This document shows positions 15,812 to 23,679 of a DNA stretch of 61,578 nt, piece by piece (position 1 is the stretch's first letter; each line of letters begins with the position of its first letter). A model generated the notes under the pieces. It saw nothing but the letters and a program-made list of their open reading frames with translations. It made no database searches and was not told where the DNA came from. Source of the DNA: an uncultured Alphaproteobacteria bacterium (GTDB lineage Bacteria > Pseudomonadota > Alphaproteobacteria > HIMB59); the NCBI GenBank assembly GCA_902601865.1, contig CACKOX010000005.1, positions 1 through 61,578 on the forward strand, given 5' to 3'. The translations under genes were made by a program, and so were the position numbers.

Positions 15812-16774
15812 TCAATACTTTATAGCATGCATTACGCTGTCTGGATTATTTATTATTGAAATATAATTTTTATCTAATTTGTTAAAGTCACTCTCTGTAT
15901 TGACCAGTTTGAGAAGTTTATTATTAGACAACGCATCGATTGCCATGTTCAATCTACTTTTATAATTAAATCTTTTTGACATATATCTTGGTATGTTCGA
16001 AACCTGAGAGCCAATTATTTTAAGTCTTTTGGAGTGAAAATTCCCTCCCAATTTGATCTGTCCTTTTTTATTACCATACCAACTTGCTTCAATTAATTTT
16101 CCTTCTAATGTTAATTTATCAAGAGACTGATTTAATACTTCATAATTAGATGTAGTGTTAATTATTACATCAGCTTCTTTAATTTTTTTAAAATTAGTGA
16201 ATTTTAATCCTAATATTTTTGAAAACTTCTTCTTTTTGATATTATTGTCAGTGATATATACATTTTTAAATTTTTTTAATTTATAGTAGTAAGCGGTTAA
16301 AATACCAACAGAGCCCATTCCTAAAATTACTATTTTGTTATTCTTATGTGCTTGAGCATCCCAAAAGATATTAATTGCTGTTTCCATATTTGCTGTAAGT
16401 AAATATTTTTTTAAATTATTATTACTTTTCAAGATATGCACATCATTTATATCCATTTCAAACAAGGACTGATGAGGAAAGAGACAAAAAGTTTTTTTAT
16501 TTAAATATTTTTTTGGACCATTGATAATTTCACCTACATTTATATATCCATATTTAATCGGATAAGAAAATGTTCCTTCTTGAAAAGGTGATTTCATGAT
16601 TTTAAATTGATCTTTACTAATTTTACCTGAGGCAACTAATTTCTCTGTTCCTTTACTGATACCCGAATAGTGTGTCTTGATGAGAACAGTTTTAGAATTT
16701 ACTTTAAAATTTAAAGATTTTTTCTTGATAATTGGTTTATTTTTATTTTCAAGCCATAGAGAATAAGTTTCCAT
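15812..16774 (-). CDS. medium-chain (zinc-type) alcohol dehydrogenase family protein
   Basis: A 320-residue MDR-superfamily oxidoreductase. The N-terminal GroES-like domain has 'HYSGISKGTEKLVASG', like the BchC-type branch, without the usual catalytic Cys-His zinc set. The Rossmann domain has 'IVILGMGSVGILTAYYY' with an acidic residue ending strand 2 ('VYITDNN'), suggesting NAD+. It heads the four-gene minus-strand operon (dehydrogenase, PTPS-like, glycosyltransferase, methyltransferase) and is divergent from the creatininase-family gene across 29 bp. A role in oxidising or reducing a side chain of the cluster product is inferred. Confidence 0.82.
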   Translation of the reverse strand: METYSLWLENKNKPIIKKKSLNFKVNSKTVLIKTHYSGISKGTEKLVASGKISKDQFKIMKSPFQEGTFSYPIKYGYINVGEIINGPKKYLNKKTFCLFPHQSLFEMDINDVHILKSNNNLKKYLLTANMETAINIFWDAQAHKNNKIVILGMGSVGILTAYYYKLKKFKNVYITDNNIKKKKFSKILGLKFTNFKKIKEADVIINTTSNYEVLNQSLDKLTLEGKLIEASWYGNKKGQIKLGGNFHSKRLKIIGSQVSNIPRYMSKRFNYKSRLNMAIDALSNNKLLKLVNTESDFNKLDKNYISIINNPDSVMHAIKY

Positions 16775-16803
16775 AATAATTATATAAATGTTAAATATCA
16801 GTT

Positions 16804-17562
16804 ATGCTATCAAAGTTTTGGATTGATTTAACTTCAGATGACATAAAAAAATTAGGTAAAAATAAAGTACTTATTATGCCTTTTTCATCAGTTGAGCAAC
16901 ATGGCGACCATCTACCTTCAGGTACTGATAAATTGATTTTAGACGGTATTTTAAATACTTTTATTAAAAACAATCCAAAATTAAATAACTTTTTAGTTTT
17001 ACCAAATATCTCAATAGGATCAGCAAGTGAGCATAATAGCTTTGATGGTACTATCTCAGCAAGCTCTACAAATTATATTGAATACATTATTAGTGTAGTA
17101 GAGGAGTTATGTATTCGTAAATATAAAAAATTTATTTTCTTAAATAGCCATGGAGGACAAATCAGTCATTTAGATATAGCTGCAAAAGAAATTAAAAGTA
17201 CATTCAAAAATGTCGATATAGTGAAGGCTCACTATTTTTTGTTTAAAGGTTTTGAAAAAATTATTCCTAAAAAAGAACTTCTTTATGGTTATCACGGAGG
17301 TGAATTTGAAACCTCAATTATGCTTCATCTTCACCCAGAATTGATAAAAATTAATAATATAAAAAAAAGAAGTCTATCATCTGATGTTAATTCAAAAAAA
17401 ATTATTTCTTATGAAAAAATAATAAAAAGAGCTTGGAATACTAAAGATTTGTCAAAAACAGGCATAATAGGCAATCCTAAAAACTCCTCTGCGGATAAAG
17501 GAAAGAAAATCCTAGATCTTACATCAAGGACCCTAAAAAAAATAATTGATGAAATGAAATAG
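16804..17562 (+). CDS. creatininase-family amidohydrolase
   Basis: A 252-residue protein with the metal-binding pattern of the creatininase fold: Glu31 and His33 in 'SSVEQHGDHLP', Asp42 in 'SGTDKL', His116 in 'LNSHGGQ', and Glu167/Glu169 in 'YHGGEFETS'. Family members cut cyclic or formyl amides: creatininase, the archaeal formamidopyrimidine deformylase ArfB of riboflavin/F420 synthesis, and the mycofactocin peptidase. Beside a GTP cyclohydrolase II and RibD-type reductase, an ArfB-like or pterin-ring-opening activity is attractive but unproven. It is divergent from the dehydrogenase gene (29-bp spacer) and ends 1 bp before the tRNA-Cys CCA. Confidence 0.85.
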   Translation: MLSKFWIDLTSDDIKKLGKNKVLIMPFSSVEQHGDHLPSGTDKLILDGILNTFIKNNPKLNNFLVLPNISIGSASEHNSFDGTISASSTNYIEYIISVVEELCIRKYKKFIFLNSHGGQISHLDIAAKEIKSTFKNVDIVKAHYFLFKGFEKIIPKKELLYGYHGGEFETSIMLHLHPELIKINNIKKRSLSSDVNSKKIISYEKIIKRAWNTKDLSKTGIIGNPKNSSADKGKKILDLTSRTLKKIIDEMK

Positions 17563-17636
17563 TGGAGGCCCACCCCGGAATCGAACCGAGCTACAAGGAT
17601 TTGCAGTCCTCTGCATAACCAATCTGCCAGCGGGCC
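17563..17636 (-). tRNA. tRNA-Cys, anticodon GCA
   Basis: The minus strand gives a 74-nt cloverleaf. The acceptor stem GGCCCGC pairs with GTGGGCC (one G-U), the discriminator is U73 as required for tRNA-Cys, and CCA is encoded. The anticodon loop CTGCAAA has GCA, and the T-arm contains GGTTCGATTCC. The stop codon of the creatininase-family gene lies immediately before its 3' end. Confidence 0.97.
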
Positions 17637-17811
17637 TTACAATTTAAAGATTTGCAAGATAACAACCTTAGTTAATACTTCAATATATAAAAATATAAAA
17701 TTATTGAATTAGGCTAAAAAATATCAATAAAAAACTAAGAAATTCGGTTAATTTTGAAATTGTTTTATCCAAATTCTTTAAATCCTTTTTATAATATGAT
17801 TTAATGTAAAT
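17637..17811. other. intergenic spacer between tRNA-Cys and the HTH gene
   Basis: This 175-bp AT-rich stretch should hold the tRNA-Cys promoter (minus strand) and that of the HTH gene. A TATAAT at 17790-17795 is a likely -10 for the latter, 17 bp before its ATG. I see no convincing -35, hairpin or operator. Confidence 0.4.
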
Positions 17812-18246
17812 ATGGTTAATGATAAAAAATTATTAATTTTAATCGATCATATTAACAGTTCATTATCTCTGTTTAAAAAAAAATTCAAAAATTCTAATTT
17901 TGAAACTGATTGGAAAATTTTTTCATTTTGTATCAAAAATAATATTCAAAATAAATTAACTAATATTACCAGTCTTATAAATATATCTGGTCTGCCTCAT
18001 TCAACAGGTCTAAGAAAAATAAATAAATTAATAGAAGAAAAAAAACTTATCAAAAGATCCAAAACTAGTTCTGGAAAATCTTTCTCTATTCATCCTTCTT
18101 CAAAATTGATTGAAGATCTTGTTTCTTATCTAAATTCTATTAATAATTTATTAGAACCAAAATCATTAACAGAAAATCAAACTGATAGATTCCCCACAAC
18201 TATATCGTTATCCTCAAGATACGTGCTCTATCCTCGAATACACTAA
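17812..18246 (+). CDS. winged-helix (MarR-like) transcriptional regulator
   Basis: A 144-residue protein with a helical N-terminus and a winged helix-turn-helix around residues 45-90: 'LTNITSLINISGLPHSTGLRKINKLIEEKKLIKR' is turn, recognition helix and wing entry, followed by 'SSGKSFSIHPSSKLIE'. It looks MarR-like but the C-terminal dimer helix is short and the tail ('SRYVLYPRIH') is odd. It is the only obvious regulator beside the catabolic region. It is therefore a candidate for the palindromic operator found before both binding-protein genes, though direct evidence is lacking. Confidence 0.65.
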   Translation: MVNDKKLLILIDHINSSLSLFKKKFKNSNFETDWKIFSFCIKNNIQNKLTNITSLINISGLPHSTGLRKINKLIEEKKLIKRSKTSSGKSFSIHPSSKLIEDLVSYLNSINNLLEPKSLTENQTDRFPTTISLSSRYVLYPRIH

Positions 18247-18262
18247 TATAAGTATAAAGTTT

Positions 18263-19411
18263 TTAATAAATTGAAATAATTCTGGCAGGCGCTACATTAC
18301 ATTTAGCTATCTTTAATATACCAAATATTATTTTAGACTCTGGTTTTATTTTATCTAAATTTTCTAGGTTTATAAAAATTTTACTAACATATTTATGTAA
18401 TTTATTAATTTCTGTTAAATTTGGTTGATTTGATAGACATAATACTTCAACTTTAATATTCTTGATTTTTTGTATCAAAAGCTCAAAATCAATTTGATTA
18501 TTATCTATTATCAAAATTTCTTTATCTTTGTCATTTATTTCAGAAAGATTTTTTACTTTATCAAATCTATCTACTACTAATTTAGTAAACATTTCTTCAT
18601 AATACTTATTATCTGAGGCAATAAACATAGTATGAGTAAAACCTGATAACAAAAAACCTGTTTCTTGGACCTGATCTCCTTTATCGAAAGATAAAGTTAA
18701 AAAGCTTTTAAATGAATTATCGTTTATCATATCTTTTGAATGATCAATGATAGAGTATTCTCTCTTATCTAATCCTTGTATTGAGATAGGCATACAGTTA
18801 CCACCATCTGCTTTTGGTAATTTAATAGGTAATGCACAAATAAATACCTCATTATTTTGAATCTTTTCTAATTTTATTACGTGTTCAACATGCATAACAC
18901 CTGCACCCAGAACTATTTGATGCTCAGTAAATTCTTTATTCATGACCACTCTATGCTGTAAGTCTTTAGCGGCTCTATCCTGGGGGAAGTCAAATATTAT
19001 TGATTTAATTTTTTTAGAAATAAGTAAATTTGACCCACTATCTTCTAGGTACGGTGAGTTTATCCAATATTCACTTGATGTATTTGGGTATATTTCATTT
19101 AAATTACTTTTAAGAATAACTATATCTCCACTGTTTACACTTTGAATTTTATCTTCTAGAACTTGACTAGTAATTGCTTTATCTCCAATACACTTAGAAA
19201 CATCAACTATTTTTGCCCAGCCACACAATAAATCTAAGTTACAATCACTTAACGACTTACCATTTTGTATCATGTGGGACGGTGCATCGACATGAGTAAA
19301 GCCATGTTTGGTTACTTCAATTTCAAAACTCTCCAAAGAATTATAATATATATTCGACGACCAGTTCCAATGATCTCCTATAACATTTGAGTGGTTGATG
19401 GATTTAAGCAT
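18263..19411 (-). CDS. double-domain cyclase family protein, active N-terminal half
   Basis: A cyclase (KynB, arylformamidase-like) protein of 382 residues from ATG 19411; a TTG at 19426 would add five residues. The N-terminal half has the metal motif 'HGFTHVDAPSHM' (HxDxPxH) and 'IIFDFPQDRAAKDL'. The C-terminal ~150 residues look like a second cyclase fold that has lost it: 'SGFTHTMFIASDN' stands where the motif should be, and 'NVAPARIISIY' is the typical cyclase end. Such enzymes hydrolyse formyl amides or cyclic amides using a metal. It is divergent from the PotD-like gene and may share its operator. The gene at 20716 has the opposite half intact. Confidence 0.8.
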   Translation of the reverse strand: MLKSINHSNVIGDHWNWSSNIYYNSLESFEIEVTKHGFTHVDAPSHMIQNGKSLSDCNLDLLCGWAKIVDVSKCIGDKAITSQVLEDKIQSVNSGDIVILKSNLNEIYPNTSSEYWINSPYLEDSGSNLLISKKIKSIIFDFPQDRAAKDLQHRVVMNKEFTEHQIVLGAGVMHVEHVIKLEKIQNNEVFICALPIKLPKADGGNCMPISIQGLDKREYSIIDHSKDMINDNSFKSFLTLSFDKGDQVQETGFLLSGFTHTMFIASDNKYYEEMFTKLVVDRFDKVKNLSEINDKDKEILIIDNNQIDFELLIQKIKNIKVEVLCLSNQPNLTEINKLHKYVSKIFINLENLDKIKPESKIIFGILKIAKCNVAPARIISIY

Positions 19412-19478
19412 AAAGGAACATATCAAATATGAAAAGATTCAGTAATAATTTTATTGAAAAAATTATTAAAATTATAAA

Positions 19479-19493
19479 TGTCCAAAATGAACA
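19479..19493. promoter_or_regulatory. palindromic operator TGTCCA-N3-TGAACA (copy 1)
   Basis: An imperfect 15-bp palindrome, followed by ATTTAAAATTT, in the divergent spacer between the cyclase gene and the PotD-like gene. The same element, there a perfect palindrome, lies at 30952-30966 before the second binding-protein gene. Distance to the start codon is 65 bp here and 67 bp there. The centre falls near -50 relative to the likely transcription start, a position more usual for an activator. The regulator is unknown; the HTH protein at 17812 is a candidate. Confidence 0.65.
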
Positions 19494-19502
19494 ATTTAAA
19501 AT

Positions 19503-19531
19503 TTACTGTTGTAATCCTTATGTATTATAAT
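19503..19531 (+). promoter_or_regulatory. likely sigma-70 promoter of the PotD-like gene
   Basis: TTACTG (19503-19508) and a consensus TATAAT (19526-19531) are separated by 17 bp. The predicted start of transcription is near 19538, about 20 bp before the ATG. The palindromic operator ends 9 bp upstream of the -35. Confidence 0.6.
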
Positions 19532-19558
19532 TTATTTTTTCTGTATAAGGAGGAAGTA

Positions 19559-20659
19559 ATGAAAAAAAATAAATTTAGTAGAAGAAAATTTATTAAGTCT
19601 ACAGCTGCTACAGCTGGTCTAATAACTTTGGCTCCATACGGTTTTGTGAGAAACTCATGGGCAGCGTCAGAAGTTAATGTATTAGCATTTGGTGGTTATG
19701 AAGAACCAGGCATGTTGGATGCTTTTGAAAAAAATTCTGGCATAAAAGTAAATTTGAAAATACATGATGGATCAGATGAAGAAATGGTTGCCCTCATTAA
19801 GTCATCAGCACCAGGAACATTTGATTTAATTACACCAACAAGTGCTTATATCCCACAGGCAGCCAAAGATGGTTTATTAATGGAGTTAAATCCATCTGAT
19901 TTTCCATTAGAAGATTATTTTAGCATCATTGCTAATTGGCCACCTTGCTACATCGACGGAAAAATGTACGCAATCGTTAATAGATTTGGTTACTATGGCA
20001 TAACATATAATCACAATAAATTTAGTGAGTCTGATGTCTCTAGCTATGATGTTATGTTTGATAGTGCTAATAAAGGTAGAGTTGCTTTATTTGATTGGTT
20101 TTTACCAAATATGGGTTGCATGTCAAAGTATAATGGTAATGCAAATCCATATGATTTAAGCGGTTCTGAGTTTAATGCACTTAATGATACATTGTCTAAT
20201 TTAAGACCTAATGTTGGATTTATAGGTAATACCTCTCAAGTGATACAAGCCATGGCAAGCGAGAGCTATGATCTTGCAATTGCAGGTGAGTGGGTTCAAG
20301 CTGGAATGTATGACGATGGACTTCCATTTAAAGCTTTAGTTCCAAAAGAGGGTGGAGTTACTTGGGATCAAGCAGTTTGTATTGCAGCAAATACACCAAG
20401 AAAAACAAATGCTATTAAATTCCTTAGGTATGTAACTGAACCTGACTTTCAGGCTAAGTTAGCTACTGCTAAAACTTATTATAGTATGGTACCTAACAAG
20501 AAAGCTGCCTCAAAGTTACCTATGGATAAGAGGGAACTATTGAACCTCGCAGATATAGATAAATTTGATGAGGTATTTATGGCTAATCTTTCCCCAAGAA
20601 AATCACCTGATAATAGAGAAGAGTGGTTAAATTCTTGGGAGTCATTTAAAAACTCCTAA
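19559..20659 (+). CDS. PotD-like ABC transporter substrate-binding protein, Tat-exported
   Basis: A 366-residue periplasmic binding protein of the spermidine/putrescine type. The start is ATG 19559, preceded by a strong AAGGAGG; upstream Met codons lie in the promoter. The leader has a twin-arginine motif 'SRRKFIK' (Arg8-Arg9) and a hydrophobic stretch ending 'NSWAA', so it should be exported folded by the TatABC genes near the right end. The mature part has 'VLAFGGYEEPGMLDAFEKN' and 'GVTWDQAVCIAANTP', typical PotD/PotF features. An operator and promoter lie upstream and a strong terminator follows, before its permease operon. The exact ligand is not readable. Confidence 0.9.
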   Translation: MKKNKFSRRKFIKSTAATAGLITLAPYGFVRNSWAASEVNVLAFGGYEEPGMLDAFEKNSGIKVNLKIHDGSDEEMVALIKSSAPGTFDLITPTSAYIPQAAKDGLLMELNPSDFPLEDYFSIIANWPPCYIDGKMYAIVNRFGYYGITYNHNKFSESDVSSYDVMFDSANKGRVALFDWFLPNMGCMSKYNGNANPYDLSGSEFNALNDTLSNLRPNVGFIGNTSQVIQAMASESYDLAIAGEWVQAGMYDDGLPFKALVPKEGGVTWDQAVCIAANTPRKTNAIKFLRYVTEPDFQAKLATAKTYYSMVPNKKAASKLPMDKRELLNLADIDKFDEVFMANLSPRKSPDNREEWLNSWESFKNS

Positions 20660-20674
20660 AATATATTATAATCT

Positions 20675-20702
20675 AAAAGGCCAGATATATCTGGCCTTTT
20701 TT
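20675..20702 (+). terminator. Rho-independent terminator after the PotD-like gene
   Basis: AAAAGGCCAGA-TATA-TCTGGCCTTTT forms an 11-bp perfect stem with a GC core and a T-rich tail. It lies 15 bp after the stop codon and 13 bp before the next gene. Partial read-through would give more binding protein than permease. Confidence 0.9.
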
Positions 20703-20715
20703 ATTTATTTTAACA

Positions 20716-22065
20716 ATGTCTCAAATAATAGATTGTTCACAAAGAATTGAAGCTAATTGGAATTGGAATACAACAACTTTTATTTCACAAGCATATAAAA
20801 ATCATGATCAATTTCAAGAATTTGGACTTAAATGGTGTGGATCAGGATTTACATATATAACAACTCCAAAATGGATAAATAATAAATATAAAAGTTTAGA
20901 TAACTATGACTTGAGCTTATTTTGTGGTCCTTCTGTAATTATTGACTTACCTAATGGAGAAAAAATTGAAAGTAGTCATATTGAAAAAGAACTTCAAAAT
21001 ATAGATAACATTAATGAAATTAAAATATGTATTATTTCAACCAAACATTCAAAAAATTACACTACAAAAGATTTTAATTATTGGAGAAAAACTCCAATAT
21101 TAGATGTAAACTTAATCAATATACTTAAGAAATATGAAATTAAGCATTTAGTTTTAGATTTTAATTGTGAGAGTATTTTATCCAAAAGATCTGATGAAAA
21201 AATCAATTTTATAAATCCTAATGAAAATTTTAAAATTCAACTTCTCGAAAATGATATTGTTCTTACAGAAAACTTTGTTTCAAATAATACAAACAACAAA
21301 AGCTACTATATAGGTTTACCGATCTCAATACCTAATGGCTCAACATCACCAACAAGACCAATTCTAATAAATGATTGGTTTAATAAAAATGGAAAAATTA
21401 TTGATTTGTCAACACCTTTATTTAATCATTGGAGGTGGAAGCTTGATATATGGGAGAATAATTTTAATGATCATACAGGGCAACCAAGAAATGAGACAAA
21501 TTTTATTTTCTCAGGACATGGATTCAATCATTGCGACGCACCTATTCATATGAATCATGATGGAAAAACTATCCAAGAACTTCCAAATGAAGGGTTAGAT
21601 ATTTTTATTAATGAAGCAAATCTCATTGATATGAGTGAATATGAATTACCCTTTAAAGTTTCCAAAGAAATCATCGAAAGTAAAATTAGAAATCAAGATA
21701 AAAAAAACTTAATAATTCTAAGAACAGATCTAACAAATAAAGTTGGTTATGAAAGTAAGGAATGGCATTTAAAAGCCCCTTCTATAGAGTTAGAAGCTGC
21801 AAATTGGATTGTTGATAATGAATTTAAATCAGTTTGTTTAGATTTTCCTCAAGATTTCATTGCAAGGGAAATGCCAAATAGAATGGTTTACAATGAGGAA
21901 TTTGAAATTCATCATAAAATATTTGATAATGGTATCACTTTTATCGAAGATTTAATGAATTTAGGTGAAATAACTAAAAAAACTACTCAAATTTGTGCAA
22001 TACCTCTCAAAATGGACTGTTTTGATGGAGCACCCATGAGGACTGTTGCAATTGATTGGTCTTAA
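20716..22065 (+). CDS. double-domain cyclase family protein, active C-terminal half
   Basis: A 449-residue protein of two cyclase-like halves. The C-terminal half starts at 'GKIIDLSTPLFNHW' (~226) and holds the metal motif 'HGFNHCDAPIHM' with His272, Asp274 and His278, then 'VCLDFPQDFIAREMPNR' and the end 'GAPMRTVAIDWS'. The N-terminal half has the same outline ('IIDCSQRIEANWNW', 'HLVLDFN') but reads 'GFTYITTPKW' at residues 44-53, so the metal residues are gone. This mirrors the gene at 18263, which keeps its N-terminal site. It begins the long catabolic operon after the terminator; the permease follows with a 20-bp overlap. Confidence 0.8.
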   Translation: MSQIIDCSQRIEANWNWNTTTFISQAYKNHDQFQEFGLKWCGSGFTYITTPKWINNKYKSLDNYDLSLFCGPSVIIDLPNGEKIESSHIEKELQNIDNINEIKICIISTKHSKNYTTKDFNYWRKTPILDVNLINILKKYEIKHLVLDFNCESILSKRSDEKINFINPNENFKIQLLENDIVLTENFVSNNTNNKSYYIGLPISIPNGSTSPTRPILINDWFNKNGKIIDLSTPLFNHWRWKLDIWENNFNDHTGQPRNETNFIFSGHGFNHCDAPIHMNHDGKTIQELPNEGLDIFINEANLIDMSEYELPFKVSKEIIESKIRNQDKKNLIILRTDLTNKVGYESKEWHLKAPSIELEAANWIVDNEFKSVCLDFPQDFIAREMPNRMVYNEEFEIHHKIFDNGITFIEDLMNLGEITKKTTQICAIPLKMDCFDGAPMRTVAIDWS

Positions 22066-22903
22066 TAGAAAACCTGTAATTAATCTGTGGTATGGCGTGT
22101 TGCCATGTTTGTTATTGATGACATTTTTTTTTATTTTTCCAATATTTCATACATTAAGATTGAGCTTTTTAGACCCAAATACTGGTGTATTTACTTTTAA
22201 TAATTATTTTGCTTTTTTTTCTAAAGATATTTTTTATGACTCCTTTTTCAGAACTTTAAAATTATCTTTTTTTGTTATTTCTTTTTCAGTAATCTTGGCT
22301 TTTCCTCTGGCTTATTTTATATGTTTTGTTGTAAAAAAAAAATTTAGAACTTTAGCATTATTGATTCTTGTTGCTCCATTTTGGACTAGTTTTACTATTA
22401 GGGCTTTTTCATGGCAATTAATACTATCTGATAAGGGTCTCGTGACCTGGCTCATTAATAAATTAACTGGGTACGAAGTTAAACTTAATTTTTTATATAC
22501 TATGAATGCATCAATATTTGGTTTAACATTATTTGGAGTAATGTTAATAACATTATTGTTATTTAATTCTATGATAACAATAGATAAGAGATTGCTTGAA
22601 GCAAATTCTGATCTTGGTGGGAATAAATTCACTGAAATTAAAAACATCATCCTTCCTTTAAGTTTACCAGGTCTGATTATTGGAAGTGTTTTAACATTTA
22701 TTATTGCTGTAGGAGACTATGCAGTGCCAACATTGCTTGGTGGCGGTTTTAAACCTGTCTTGGCTCAATTAATGCTTTCTACAATTAAAGGAACTTTTGA
22801 TTTGAATACGGCAGCTACTATGGCCATCTTGCTTGTAATTGTTATTATTATTGCCTGCATACCACTTTTAAGTTTAATTAAACAAATAAGGTTTGAGAAA
22901 TGA
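22046..22903 (+). CDS. PotB-like ABC transporter permease
   Basis: A 285-residue inner-membrane permease with about six helices. The EAA loop that touches the ATPase reads 'LEANSDLGGNKFTEIKNIILPLSLPGL', the form found in spermidine/putrescine permeases. The start is a TTG at 22046, 20 bp inside the cyclase gene; a second TTG at 22052 or GTG near 22094 cannot be excluded. It overlaps the next permease by 4 bp, and the ATPase follows. Together with the Tat-exported binding protein these form a complete polyamine-type importer. Confidence 0.88.
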   Translation: MQLIGLNRKPVINLWYGVLPCLLLMTFFFIFPIFHTLRLSFLDPNTGVFTFNNYFAFFSKDIFYDSFFRTLKLSFFVISFSVILAFPLAYFICFVVKKKFRTLALLILVAPFWTSFTIRAFSWQLILSDKGLVTWLINKLTGYEVKLNFLYTMNASIFGLTLFGVMLITLLLFNSMITIDKRLLEANSDLGGNKFTEIKNIILPLSLPGLIIGSVLTFIIAVGDYAVPTLLGGGFKPVLAQLMLSTIKGTFDLNTAATMAILLVIVIIIACIPLLSLIKQIRFEK

Positions 22904-23679
22904 AAAAATTTTCCCTATTAAATAATTTTCTATATATCTTATTTGCCACAATTGTTTCTCTTATCTATTTACCAATTCTTGTCATGATTGTATTTTCTTT
23001 TAACTCTAGCAAATATCAAATCATGCCTTTTAGAAATTTTACAACTACTTGGTATCAAAGGGTTCTAACCGATAGTCAGTATATTGAAGGTCTAAGTAAT
23101 AGTTTAATTGTTTCAATCTCCGTATCACTGTTCGCAACTTTATTAGCTTTTTTCTGCGCTTATTCTCTAGTAAATTCCAATTTTAAAGGAAAAAGTTTTC
23201 TAAATTTATTCTTTTTAACTCCTCTTGTAGTCCCTTTGATTTTAATAGGAATTAGCTTAAGATTTTTTTTAACTTCAAAAGGATATGAGCCTTCATTATT
23301 TTTAGTTGCAATAGGGCAATCTATTTTTGTAATGCCCTTGGCTATACTGAATCTTTCTAATAGAATGTCACAAATTCCAAAAAATCTTGAGGAAGCTGCC
23401 TGGTCTTTAGGCTCGTCAAGACTCAGAAGTATGTTTGAAATAGTTCTTCCTTCTTGCAAATTTTCATTAATTGCTACCTTTATTCTAACTTTTACCTTTG
23501 CTTTTGATGAATTTATTATTGCTTACTTCTTAACAAATTTTTCTATTACTCTACCTATAAAAATTTGGACTTCATTAGTAACTGGTTTTGATCCAGCTAT
23601 CAATGCTATAGGAACAATTGTATTTTTAACTTCTTTAACACTTGGTTTAATATCACAAATACTTTTTTTAAAAAAATGA
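22900..23679 (+). CDS. PotC-like ABC transporter permease
   Basis: A 259-residue partner permease with about six helices. It opens with 'FATIVSLIYLPILVMIVFSFN', as PotC proteins do, and its EAA loop is 'LEEAAWSLGSSRLRSMFEIVLPSCKFSL'. It should pair with the 22046 product in the membrane. It has 4-bp overlaps with the genes on both sides (ATGA type), pointing to coupled translation. Confidence 0.9.
   Translation: MKKFSLLNNFLYILFATIVSLIYLPILVMIVFSFNSSKYQIMPFRNFTTTWYQRVLTDSQYIEGLSNSLIVSISVSLFATLLAFFCAYSLVNSNFKGKSFLNLFFLTPLVVPLILIGISLRFFLTSKGYEPSLFLVAIGQSIFVMPLAILNLSNRMSQIPKNLEEAAWSLGSSRLRSMFEIVLPSCKFSLIATFILTFTFAFDEFIIAYFLTNFSITLPIKIWTSLVTGFDPAINAIGTIVFLTSLTLGLISQILFLKK

Noticed and set aside
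17563-17636. tRNA-Cys as an attachment site for the catabolic region
   Set aside because: No repeat of the tRNA 3' end was found in the window and no integrase is present; the region lies on the 5' side of the tRNA.
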